In this document: piece after piece, positions 25,125 through 33,311 of the stretch
Numbering within the stretch: the stretch's first letter is position 1
Layout of the letters: every line of letters begins with the position of its first letter
Position numbers and translations under genes: made by a program
Notes under the pieces: generated by a model
The model's input: the letters and a program-made list of their open reading frames with translations, nothing else
Told to the model about the DNA's origin: nothing
The model's database searches: none
From: a bacterium endosymbiont of Escarpia laminata
Lineage (GTDB): Bacteria > Pseudomonadota > Gammaproteobacteria > Chromatiales > Chromatiaceae
Reading direction: 5' to 3'
Assembly (NCBI GenBank): GCA_003660235.1
Contig: QGON01000070.1
Coordinates: forward strand, 124,001 to 188,000
DNA: 64,000 nucleotides

Positions 25125-25862
25125 TCAGATATCATCAAAAAACATATCGTCTTCCATCGGTGGGTCACCATCATAGATATCGAAGCGGCGTTTCTGCAGA
25201 TAGGACTCGCGCACGAAGGCGTAGGGATCGATTGCAGCCTCCTCCACCACCTTGCTCGCACGCAATAGATCAGCCCGCAGATCAACGTATCTGAAAACAA
25301 GCAGCGTCCAGTAGATTCCCTCTGAAGTGTAGTAGATCGGGTTCATGAAAACGTCCCCGGTCTTACCGATAAAATCCCTCACCGTGCTGGGGCCAAGCAT
25401 CGGCAGCATAATGTAGGTACTCTCCTCATAACCCCAGTATCCCAATGTCTGCCCCAAATCCTCCTTGTATTCTGGAATACCGATATCAGAGGCCACATCG
25501 ATAAAACCCAGCAGACCGACTGTAGTGTTGACGCAGAGCCGCCCTACATCGGTGATAGCCCGCCCAGGCTTGAGTTGAAACAGATTGTTGGCGGCGGAAT
25601 TGATATCCGCAAGATTATGAAAAAAGTTGGTAAAACCCCGATCCAGCGGGTCGGGTGTGATCGCCTGATATCCTTTGGCCACCGGTTTTGCAATGGTGTT
25701 GTCGAAGTCAGTGTTGAATCTATTGATGGAGCGGTTCATCCCCTCCAGTGGATCAGCATTATGCTCCGTTCCCTCCGGCACGCTGGCGCATGCCGATAGT
25801 CCCAACACAATAAGCGGGAGCAGAAGCCCGATCACAACCCTGTTCATCATTTGCACAGCCAT
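25125..25862 (-). CDS. mlaA: Outer-membrane lipid asymmetry lipoprotein MlaA (VacJ)
   Basis: 245 residues from the ATG at 25862, the start with an AAGG site; alternative ATGs lie at 25850 and 25847, and all precede the same lipoprotein signal with lipobox LGLSAC. The MlaA family is clear from DPLEGMNRSINRFN, FFHNLADINSAANN, GLLGFIDVASDIGI and LPMLGPSTVRDFIG. MlaA sits with porins in the outer membrane and removes surface phospholipids, handing them to MlaC and the MlaFEDB transporter. The other mla genes are not in this window. Confidence 0.93.
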   Translation of the reverse strand: MAVQMMNRVVIGLLLPLIVLGLSACASVPEGTEHNADPLEGMNRSINRFNTDFDNTIAKPVAKGYQAITPDPLDRGFTNFFHNLADINSAANNLFQLKPGRAITDVGRLCVNTTVGLLGFIDVASDIGIPEYKEDLGQTLGYWGYEESTYIMLPMLGPSTVRDFIGKTGDVFMNPIYYTSEGIYWTLLVFRYVDLRADLLRASKVVEEAAIDPYAFVRESYLQKRRFDIYDGDPPMEDDMFFDDI

Positions 25863-25972
25863 TAAGCCTTGGGATCCCTGATCCCGAAACAATAACATAC
25901 CAATGATCTGAAATACGACGAAACCCAACAGTCAGATTCGTAAACCCTGCCGCTTTTCTTTATCCTTTACGC

Positions 25973-26638
25973 ATGAACGAGACAAGCTACAATCCACTCA
26001 TCGTCCATCGTTTTCGGGGCTATCTGCCAGTGGTGGTGGACGTGGAGACCGGTGGTTTCGACGCAAAACGCGACGCATTACTGGAGATTGCCGCCACTAC
26101 CGTCTGGATGGACGCCGGGGGATTGTTACACCCAGGAGAGACCCATGCCTGCCATGTGGAACCTTTTCCTGGGTTGAATATCGACCAAAAAGCACTCGAC
26201 TTTAACGGCATCGACCCGCATCATCCTTTCCGGCTGGCCCTGCCGGAAGCTGAAGCGCTGAGGAAGATTTTCTCCCCGATCCGCAAAGCGATCAAGGAGA
26301 GCGGCTGCAAGCGCGCCATTCTGGTGGGACACAACGCCTTTTTCGATCTGGGGTTTCTCAACGCCGCAGTGGAACGCAACAAGATCAAACGCAATCCGTT
26401 CCATCCCTTCAGCACCTTCGACACCGTATCCCTGGCGGGACTGGCTTATGGCCAGACCGTGTTGGCCCGGGCCGCCAAGTGCGCTGGCATGGAGTGGGAC
26501 AGCGAGGCAGCCCACTCGGCGATCTATGACACTGAGCAGACCGCTGAGCTGTTCTGCAGGATCGTCAACCGCTGGCAGACCACCAACTCACCCAACCCCT
26601 GGGACGGTGCAATACTGGGCGGCAAACCAGAGCAGTAG
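25973..26638 (+). CDS. rnt: Ribonuclease T
   Basis: 221 residues. A DEDD-type 3'-5' exonuclease: [20 protein letters not shown] supplies the first Asp and Glu, [11 protein letters not shown] the second Asp, and the late [14 protein letters not shown] the His and last Asp. Length and the '[12 protein letters not shown]' insert identify RNase T rather than DNA polymerase epsilon subunit. It trims tRNA 3' ends and other stable RNAs. The grxD gene converges on it 35 bases downstream, a frequent gammaproteobacterial neighbourhood. Confidence 0.95.
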   Translation: MNETSYNPLIVHRFRGYLPVVVDVETGGFDAKRDALLEIAATTVWMDAGGLLHPGETHACHVEPFPGLNIDQKALDFNGIDPHHPFRLALPEAEALRKIFSPIRKAIKESGCKRAILVGHNAFFDLGFLNAAVERNKIKRNPFHPFSTFDTVSLAGLAYGQTVLARAAKCAGMEWDSEAAHSAIYDTEQTAELFCRIVNRWQTTNSPNPWDGAILGGKPEQ

Positions 26639-26673
26639 ACCCGCGCCTGCTTCAACACCCCACTGCGGGCTGA

Positions 26674-27006
26674 TTACTCAGCGTCCCCAGCCTTCTCTGC
26701 CGCCTCTTTGACCATCGTCTGCAGTTCGCCGTTGGCGTGCAGTTCCAGGGTGATATCGCAACCGCCAATCAATTCTCCGTCGATATAGAGCTGGGGAAAG
26801 GTGGGCCAATCCGCATAGCGGGGCAGATTTTCAAAAATCTCGGGATCCGACAACACATTCACGAAGGAGAAGGGAACTGCGCAATCCTGCAGGGCGGCAG
26901 CCGCACGAGAGGAGAATCCACACATGGGAAACTGGGGCGTGCCTTTCATGTAGAGCACCACCGGATTGCCTTCCACTTGCTCACGGATACGATCCAAAAC
27001 GTCCAT
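26674..27006 (-). CDS. grxD: Monothiol glutaredoxin, CGFS type
   Basis: 110 residues. The CGFS active site (FPMCGFSSRAA), the WPTFPQLYIDGELIGGCDI segment with the glutathione-binding TVP-like turn (here DWPTFPQ), and the length match Grx4/GrxD. These proteins bind and pass on [2Fe-2S] clusters with BolA partners. Single-gene unit, convergent with rnt. Confidence 0.95.
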   Translation of the reverse strand: MDVLDRIREQVEGNPVVLYMKGTPQFPMCGFSSRAAAALQDCAVPFSFVNVLSDPEIFENLPRYADWPTFPQLYIDGELIGGCDITLELHANGELQTMVKEAAEKAGDAE

Positions 27007-27164
27007 CTGACTACCTCTTCGAATGTTCAGTTGATCAATGCTAGATGGGGGTCTCCCCCGGATAAATCAAGCGTTGGTTGTATAAGGGAATACTAACCTT
27101 CCAGAGGCTGGGAGAAAACCTGGATTTAGGCAGGCTTTTCTTGCTGAGACAGGTGGCACCAGGA

Positions 27165-27245
27165 TGTAGGGTGCGCCGTGCGCCCCATGAGTGGCGTGCA
27201 TACCATGATTCCGGCTTGTTTTGGTGCGTATGGCGCACCCTACAC
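27165..27245. repeat. MITE-like element with 13-bp terminal inverted repeats
   Basis: TGTAGGGTGCGCC on the left and GGCGCACCCTACA on the right bound about 80 bp without coding capacity. It lies in the 432-base gap between grxD and cas6. The rest of that gap (27007-27164, 27246-27305) shows nothing else I can assign. Confidence 0.6.
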
Positions 27246-27305
27246 ACCCTAATTTTTTTAGTGAAGGACCACTAGCGTTTCCGCATAGAGACTAAAATAG
27301 GATTT

Positions 27306-27334
27306 TTGTGGCTTCGCGGCTGGAACGGTATGCT
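27306..27334 (+). promoter_or_regulatory. Possible promoter of the CRISPR operon
   Basis: TTGTGG and TATGCT are separated by 17 bases, 17 bases upstream of a good AGGGAG ribosome site at 27351-27356. Consensus matches are 3/6 and 4/6, so support is modest. Confidence 0.35.
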
Positions 27335-27438
27335 ACGCAGGTAGGCAGACAGGGAGAAAAGTCATCATCCAATCGACTAATAATAATACACGCCTGATTT
27401 CTCCAGATCAGTTCTCGATAGATTGTAATCTCTTCAGA

Positions 27439-28335
27439 TTGAAATTAACCAGCGGGGTGACCCTGCCTCGCTATAAAGGCGATGTGTTCCACCGCATGCT
27501 GGGCAGAGGGCTGGAGCAGATCAGCCCACGCTTCGGCCGCTACTTCTTCAGACCCGAAACACCAGCAGACTGGTCCAGCCCCGGACAGACCCCGCCCAAG
27601 CCCTACATACTGGTCCCACCCATGACCGGCCAGACCCGCTTCGCTGCGGGTGATGAGCTGGTGCTGGGTATCACCCTGTTCGGTGAAGCGAGACGCCACC
27701 TGATGACCCTGTTCATCGCGCTGGAAAGGCTGGGCCTGGATCATGGCCTGACCAACGGCAAAGGCCGTTTCCAGATTCAGGGCGTCACCCAGTTGACGCC
27801 CGACGGCCCACTACCGTTATTCACCGAAGACCAATGGCAGAGTGACGCCAAAACCGTCACCGCCGCCGCCATCTTCACCACCGCCCCAGCCGCCGCCGAC
27901 CCGGTGAGGCTCGAACTCTTCACCCCTCTGCGTCTGAAAAACCAGGGCGCTCTGGTGAGAGGGCAACTCCCCCTTTCCATCTTCATCGACCGCCTCATTG
28001 GCCGGCTCAACACCCTGGCCGCCATCTACTGCGGCGGCATCCTGCTCCCGCCCGAAGAGAAGAGCGCCCTCGTCACCCTCGCCAGAACCGCCCGCATCAT
28101 CCGTGACGAGACACGCTGGATCGACTGGGACAGAGACGACGGCACCCCTCGCCAACAAAGTCGACGAGGCAAGGCGATCCAATTCGGCGGATTGATGGGG
28201 AGCATCAGCTACACCAACATCCCTGCCGTCCTGCTCCCCTGGCTCAGCCTCGGGCAGTGGATTGGGGTGGGCGGGAAAAGCAGTTTTGGGTTGGGTCTCT
28301 ACAACCTGGCCATTGACGAGGAGGTCATTGAATGA
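27439..28335 (+). CDS. cas6: CRISPR pre-crRNA endoribonuclease Cas6
   Basis: 298 residues from a TTG at 27439. The N-terminal LPRYKGDVFHRMLGRG and C-terminal 'IGVGGKSSFGLGLYNL' glycine-rich loop are typical of the Cas6 family with a PF10040-like C-terminal domain. Cas6 cuts the repeat RNA to make crRNAs. The start is uncertain: the frame stays open upstream, upstream residues (LFRLKLTSGV) fit the family's first strand, and a strong AGGGAG site at 27351 points to 27361-27366, where the in-frame codons are GTC and ATC, not ATG. The 3' end overlaps the CorA gene by four bases (ATGA). First gene of the operon. Confidence 0.85.
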   Translation: MKLTSGVTLPRYKGDVFHRMLGRGLEQISPRFGRYFFRPETPADWSSPGQTPPKPYILVPPMTGQTRFAAGDELVLGITLFGEARRHLMTLFIALERLGLDHGLTNGKGRFQIQGVTQLTPDGPLPLFTEDQWQSDAKTVTAAAIFTTAPAAADPVRLELFTPLRLKNQGALVRGQLPLSIFIDRLIGRLNTLAAIYCGGILLPPEEKSALVTLARTARIIRDETRWIDWDRDDGTPRQQSRRGKAIQFGGLMGSISYTNIPAVLLPWLSLGQWIGVGGKSSFGLGLYNLAIDEEVIE

Positions 28336-30032
28336 ACACTAAACGCAAACCTCAATGGGATCAGAGGCTTGCACTCTGTACGAAAGGGGATCGCAGAGCC
28401 TTTTCACGCTTCGTGCTGCCGTTCTCGTGGAAAAAAGAAAAAGGGGATGATAGTAAACATCGATACATTGAGACCAGCCCGCAAGCGCACCGCGAGAAAA
28501 TAAAATATTTCACTCAAGAGACCGGCAAGGCCCTGTACAAAAAGGCGAAGTGGCTGACGCTGGAGGGGTTTGATGACACCCCCTGGGGTAGCGGCCAGAA
28601 AATCGCACTCCTCGATAGAGGCGCGATCCAGGCGCGCATGGAGCCTCCCCGTCTGGTGCTGTTCGAATGGGACGAAAGCGGCGCGGACCTGCTCCACTCC
28701 GGTTTCCTGCTAGTCGATATCTTCCTGGAGCCGCATGAGCAGGGGAGAGAACCGACCCTGGACGACCTGCTCACCTTCAACGAATTTTTCCGCTATATCG
28801 ATTGCCCCTATGACGGTCATTACCAGACAGACGAAGGGATCTGTTTTCAGGAATTGTTCAAAGAGTCGGATGCGCATTTCCTGGTAGAAAGAGTACAAAG
28901 CGACAGTAAAGACAGAAAAAACATTAACCCGCCGGAGGAGAAGCTGCGGGAGAGGCTCTTAAAAAAGTATTTCGATCGCTGGGTTGAACTCTTGAGGTCG
29001 CCCATCACGATAGATGGAGCAAGCTACCGGATCATCGGAGAAGACAGGATCGAGGCCACGCGGCAGTACCTGCTGGGCAATGATATGTCAGACCCTGGTT
29101 TCCTCATCCATGCCGACAACCGCGCCTATGTCTGGACCGCCGCCTCCCTGGAAAAAGGGGTCGACGGCTTGCAAGCCCTGGCAAGGACACCCTCTACCCA
29201 GGCCCACGATTACGGCCACTGGATAAAACTGCTGAATGTGGATATGGCAGGAAAATCCCCCATCAAGACACACCGTGGTGTGCGTGAATTCGAGCAAAAA
29301 TGGGCGAAGGAACGTACCTACCACCGCTGGGAGGAGTGGGGTACCTGGTACGGTTTTACCTACCACAGCGGCGCTGCCCTGATGAAGAAACCGAAGGAGG
29401 AGCCAAATTTTATCTACCATTTCTCCACCTTCTACTTCGACATTGTGCTGTTGCTCCTCTACCTGCGGGTCAGCTTATTTCGTTTCAGCAACGAATTGGG
29501 AAAGGAATCGGAGGCTGGCTTGACCGACGACGGTTTTCGCAAAATAAGGGAACAGTTCGCTCACTTCACCATCCGCTACCAGTTCCCCATCCTCTCCAAT
29601 CAACAGCAGGCCATCGAGATGTACACACTGGCGCGTGAGCACTTTGACCTCGATGATCTGCACAAAGAGGTCAAGGCAGAGATACACGAAACCCACGAGT
29701 ATCTGGAGATGGTCAATGCCGCACAGCTCAACAAGGACTCAAACCAGCTTAGCGAAGCGGCGAACCGGATCAGCTCCTTCGGTATCCCCTTGGCGGCAGG
29801 AGCACTGGCTGCTGGCGTATTTGGAATGAATATCGATGACTTCCACTTTATTTCCTGTCTCAGGAAACAGAACCCACAGTGCGTTGTCAATTGGGAAGCC
29901 GTTTCGTTGCTGGTATTAGTTATCGTATTTATATCGATCATGGTAGCGGTACCCTGGATCAAAAGGATCATCAAAAACCGAAAGACCCAACCAAAAAACA
30001 CAACCGGAATCAGGAAGCAGGACGATGAGTAA
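28332..30032 (+). CDS. CRISPR-associated CorA-like membrane effector
   Basis: 566 residues. The large N-terminal cytoplasmic part (1-470) is diverged; the C-terminus has the CorA pore layout, a first membrane helix (about 480-497) ending in the signature GMN (498-500, VFGMN) and a second helix (about 523-545) followed by a basic tail. True CorA proteins are Mg2+ channels. In type III CRISPR loci CorA homologues act as effectors; in Bacteroides fragilis the one studied is switched on by SAM-AMP made by Cas10. Its place directly before cas10, overlapping by eight bases, and the NrN-like gene downstream in the same operon argue for that role here. Ligand binding is inferred. Confidence 0.85.
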   Translation: MNTKRKPQWDQRLALCTKGDRRAFSRFVLPFSWKKEKGDDSKHRYIETSPQAHREKIKYFTQETGKALYKKAKWLTLEGFDDTPWGSGQKIALLDRGAIQARMEPPRLVLFEWDESGADLLHSGFLLVDIFLEPHEQGREPTLDDLLTFNEFFRYIDCPYDGHYQTDEGICFQELFKESDAHFLVERVQSDSKDRKNINPPEEKLRERLLKKYFDRWVELLRSPITIDGASYRIIGEDRIEATRQYLLGNDMSDPGFLIHADNRAYVWTAASLEKGVDGLQALARTPSTQAHDYGHWIKLLNVDMAGKSPIKTHRGVREFEQKWAKERTYHRWEEWGTWYGFTYHSGAALMKKPKEEPNFIYHFSTFYFDIVLLLLYLRVSLFRFSNELGKESEAGLTDDGFRKIREQFAHFTIRYQFPILSNQQQAIEMYTLAREHFDLDDLHKEVKAEIHETHEYLEMVNAAQLNKDSNQLSEAANRISSFGIPLAAGALAAGVFGMNIDDFHFISCLRKQNPQCVVNWEAVSLLVLVIVFISIMVAVPWIKRIIKNRKTQPKNTTGIRKQDDE

Positions 30033-31485
30033 ATACTATCTGCGAGTGGAAGGCATCAATTTCAACAGCTTCGTACTGGACACCAACCGCATCAAGGCGA
30101 TACGTGGCGGCAGCCTGATGCTGCTCAATAGCGTGGGATGGCTGGAGGAGCAGATCACGGAATTGGACTGCATTACCGCAGGGGCTTCCTGGGGACTCTT
30201 CTCCTTCGAGGCGGAAAACGCTTGTCAGGCGGGCAAGATGCTGGACTCTGTGCGCCGATCGTTTAATGGAGATGAGCGCTACAAGCACACCACCATGGCT
30301 TTGGCGGTGCTACCTGCGGGGGATGAGAAAGACTATCCGAAGACCCGCGCCCGGTTGGAGACACTTTCCCGCTGGCAGCAGATGCAATCACCCGCAGTAG
30401 CGATTCCCTCTGTCCCGAAAGGTGAAACGGTTTTTGGCACATGTACGATGGACAAGCTGAGACCGGCAACCCAAATCAACTATCTCAGACGGGAAGGTGA
30501 TGAGGACAAAGAAGAACATGTGTCGGCTTCTTGTCGGGTACGTTGGGTGGAAGATGCCAAGGAACGGAAGCCAAAGAAAGAGGATGTAGTTGTTCAGCGG
30601 AAGAGCTTTTACGAAAAACGCACCCACATCACGGGCCTGAAGTTTACTGAAGACCTCCATCAACTTTCCCAGGGTAAAGAATACGGCAATCTGCATGAAA
30701 AGATGGCCGTGATCTACCTGGACGGTAACCATTTCGGCAATCTGGCGCGGGATTACTGCACCACGGAGGAGCGACAGAGGCGATTTGATAAAAAACTTCG
30801 GCGGCAATTTCAAAACGGTGCCCTGACAACCCTGCTCAATAAGATCAAGGACGACCCGGAGTGGAAAAACGGTGACCGAATTCGCCTCGAAACCCTGCTC
30901 TGGGGCGGCGATGAGATCATTTGGGTGGTGCCCGCTTGGCAAGGGTGGAGGATGCTGGGACGGTTTTTCCAGATCACAAAAGATTGGGAGATCGGTGACA
31001 AAAAACTCACCCACGGCGCCGGGTTGGTGTACTGCCACTGCACCGCCCCCATCCAGCCCATCATTGGCCTGGTCAAGGAGCTGGGTGAAATGGCCAAAGG
31101 AGACCGCCAGTCCAACCGGGTGGCCTATCAGGTCCTGGAGTCCTTCGACCATACCGGTGCCGATTTGGAAAAGGTCCGCGAGTCACGCTGGCCGTTGACC
31201 GACAAGGGGGCGATGATCCTGCCAGGTGACACCATGCTGGAGGCAGATGATGCCGTGAAGGCGATAAAACAGACCGATCTGCCCAAACGCCAGCTCTACC
31301 GCATCGCCCAGACCGCCTTTGGCGACATCGAAAAAGCGGAGCAGATCGCCGACCAGCTAAAAACCGACGAGATCCAACCTTACTGGAGTACACTGGAACA
31401 AGGTTTAGGCGAAGGATTGCCAGCCTGGCTGCACCTGCTTGAACTCTGGAACTACCTGGGTCTGGAAAAGGAGGGACTGTCATGA
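30025..31485 (+). CDS. cas10: Cas10 (large subunit, no HD domain, GGDE palm motif)
   Basis: 486 residues, short for Cas10. There is no N-terminal HD nuclease motif; the protein starts directly with a palm-like region (YYLRVEGINFNSF, IRGGSLMLL). The second palm has VIYLDGNHFGNL with Asp233 and LLWGGDEIIW with GGDE at 294-297 in place of GGDD. Asp233 and the acidic pair would bind the two metals of a nucleotidyl cyclase, so synthesis of a signal nucleotide is likely retained while DNA cleavage by HD is absent. Only two Cys (140, 170) remain where Cas10 often has a zinc ribbon. Its neighbours CorA and NrN suggest SAM-AMP as product; this is inference. Confidence 0.88.
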   Translation: MSKYYLRVEGINFNSFVLDTNRIKAIRGGSLMLLNSVGWLEEQITELDCITAGASWGLFSFEAENACQAGKMLDSVRRSFNGDERYKHTTMALAVLPAGDEKDYPKTRARLETLSRWQQMQSPAVAIPSVPKGETVFGTCTMDKLRPATQINYLRREGDEDKEEHVSASCRVRWVEDAKERKPKKEDVVVQRKSFYEKRTHITGLKFTEDLHQLSQGKEYGNLHEKMAVIYLDGNHFGNLARDYCTTEERQRRFDKKLRRQFQNGALTTLLNKIKDDPEWKNGDRIRLETLLWGGDEIIWVVPAWQGWRMLGRFFQITKDWEIGDKKLTHGAGLVYCHCTAPIQPIIGLVKELGEMAKGDRQSNRVAYQVLESFDHTGADLEKVRESRWPLTDKGAMILPGDTMLEADDAVKAIKQTDLPKRQLYRIAQTAFGDIEKAEQIADQLKTDEIQPYWSTLEQGLGEGLPAWLHLLELWNYLGLEKEGLS

Positions 31486-33311
31486 TCCGCGCCGATATCG
31501 ACATCACGCTGACGCTGGCCGGGCCTTTCATCACCCAATCATCTGCGCCGGGGCACTGGGGGCTGGACGCCACTCTGGCCCGCAACGCCAATAACACACC
31601 CTATATCTCCGCCGCCCATATCACCGGCAAACTTCGCCAGGCCTGGGAAGAGCTGGCTGTGGCATTAGTAAAGCAAGGGAGCACATTAGACCAAGTGCCC
31701 AATGCGGAAGAAATACGCAATTTGCTGGGGGTTGAGGCGGATGACGTCAGGCGCACCGCCAGACCAAAACAGATACTGTTCAGCGACTTTGCCCTATCCG
31801 GCAACAACAAAACCGAAGGCATCCGCTATCGCATCCGTATCGACCCAGAGCGGGGCGCCGTGAAGGATCATGCCCAGCTCATGCTGGAGAGTCCATTTGC
31901 CAGTGGCGAAGCGATCTGCTTTACCGGCCAGGCCAGCTTTCTTGTGGAGAGTGAGCAAAAGGCCGAGCGCATCCAGGAACAGGTCAGAACAGGACTGCAG
32001 TGGGTGACCCAACTGGGTGCCTTCCGCAGCCAGGGTTTTGGCCGACTGGAAGACGCTGAGGTCATCGACCTGAAGATCACCCACCCGGAAAATAATGTTG
32101 CCGATGCCGCCCAAGTGGAGAGCCTGGATCTGGTGATCAAACCGGAAGCACCTTTCTGCGTTGATGCCGCCACATCCAGTGGTAACCTATTTAAGTCCTC
32201 GGAGATCATCCCCGGCGGCGTAATCCTGGGTTGTCTCGCCGGCATGCTGAAAATGGCTGATGGTGATTACCAAACACTCTCCAACAACCTCAAACACCTG
32301 CGCATCCGCCATGCCTTCCCCAGCGCCGAGTGCATGACCCGACCGGTCGCCATGCCCCTGTCGCTGGCCCAGTCAGGGAAAAAGTACTGGGATCTGGCGC
32401 TGGAAAGGAGGCCGCGACTGATCGATGACCAAGCCCCAGTTTTCAAACCAGATTGGAAGAACGATGGGCCAAAGGCGCAATTCGGCTGGCCCGATCTGGA
32501 GCGGGAACTGCGGGTCCGCACCGCCATCGACAGTGAACACCTCCGCGCCCGGGATGAACAGCTCTTCTCCTACGACATGGTGCGGCCCGATGGAGCCTGT
32601 TGGTTGTCGCGCATCAACCTGGTCGAAGTGCCTGAAAGGGAGCGAGACGAGACCGCCCAGCAGCTCCGTGCCCTGCTCTCACTCGGCCTGATGGGGTTCG
32701 GCAAGGCCAAGACCATCGCCCGGGCGGAACCCCTGGCCGGTGGGTCGATTCGGCCAAACCGCCCAATCAACAACACTAAAGCCCGCCAGGGCGAGGCCGA
32801 CTTGGTTTGTCTTACCCTGCAAACCGATGCCCTGCTGCTCGACCCCGGTGATCTCGATGAGACCTCGGGGCAGAAGAAGTTGCTGGAGGCCTACCAAAAC
32901 ACCTGGGGCCGCCTGACCGATGCTCTGGAGCTGCAACATTTCTACGCCCAACAATTCCTGGCCGGCGGTGAGTTTCTCGCTCGACGGTACTGGCGTTGGG
33001 GCAGTCCGGACCAGGGTGACGAATATTACCCCTGGATATTGACCCGCGCCGGTTCGGTATTCGTCTTCTCCATCAATGACCAGGATGGCGCCACGACTGC
33101 ACTAAAAGACTGGTTGCAAAACGGCCTGCCGTTGGCGGGCAACATCACCGATGCCTACGGCATCAGAGACGAATCCGCCGACCAGTGGCAAGACTGTCCC
33201 TATGTCCCCCACAACGGCTACGGTGAGATTGCTGTCAACCTCGACATCCATGAAGCATGGAGGCCAAAGGGTGATGAGAAGATCCAGGTCATCGAGGAGA
33301 TTGGACAATGA
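31482..33311 (+). CDS. Fused RAMP protein: Cas7-like domain plus Csx10/Cas5-like domain
   Basis: 609 residues, two RAMP units. Unit 1 (1-205): GPFITQSSAPGHWGLDATLA, TPYISAAHITGKLRQAWEEL and the glycine loop GAFRSQGFGRLEDAEV (179-194). Unit 2 (212-609): SSEIIPGGVILGCLAGML (239-256), like the 'IPGSxLRGALA' element of Csx10, and SLGLMGFGKAKTIARAE. Csx10 is the Cas5-group subunit of subtype III-D, which caps the 5' handle of the crRNA. Overlaps cas10 by four bases and the next gene by four. Subtype assignment rests on this resemblance and on the overall gene set. Confidence 0.72.
   Translation: MIRADIDITLTLAGPFITQSSAPGHWGLDATLARNANNTPYISAAHITGKLRQAWEELAVALVKQGSTLDQVPNAEEIRNLLGVEADDVRRTARPKQILFSDFALSGNNKTEGIRYRIRIDPERGAVKDHAQLMLESPFASGEAICFTGQASFLVESEQKAERIQEQVRTGLQWVTQLGAFRSQGFGRLEDAEVIDLKITHPENNVADAAQVESLDLVIKPEAPFCVDAATSSGNLFKSSEIIPGGVILGCLAGMLKMADGDYQTLSNNLKHLRIRHAFPSAECMTRPVAMPLSLAQSGKKYWDLALERRPRLIDDQAPVFKPDWKNDGPKAQFGWPDLERELRVRTAIDSEHLRARDEQLFSYDMVRPDGACWLSRINLVEVPERERDETAQQLRALLSLGLMGFGKAKTIARAEPLAGGSIRPNRPINNTKARQGEADLVCLTLQTDALLLDPGDLDETSGQKKLLEAYQNTWGRLTDALELQHFYAQQFLAGGEFLARRYWRWGSPDQGDEYYPWILTRAGSVFVFSINDQDGATTALKDWLQNGLPLAGNITDAYGIRDESADQWQDCPYVPHNGYGEIAVNLDIHEAWRPKGDEKIQVIEEIGQ

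Noticed and set aside
28332-30032. Housekeeping magnesium channel CorA
   Set aside because: The protein is about 250 residues longer than normal CorA and is embedded with overlaps in the CRISPR operon; only the membrane part is CorA-like.
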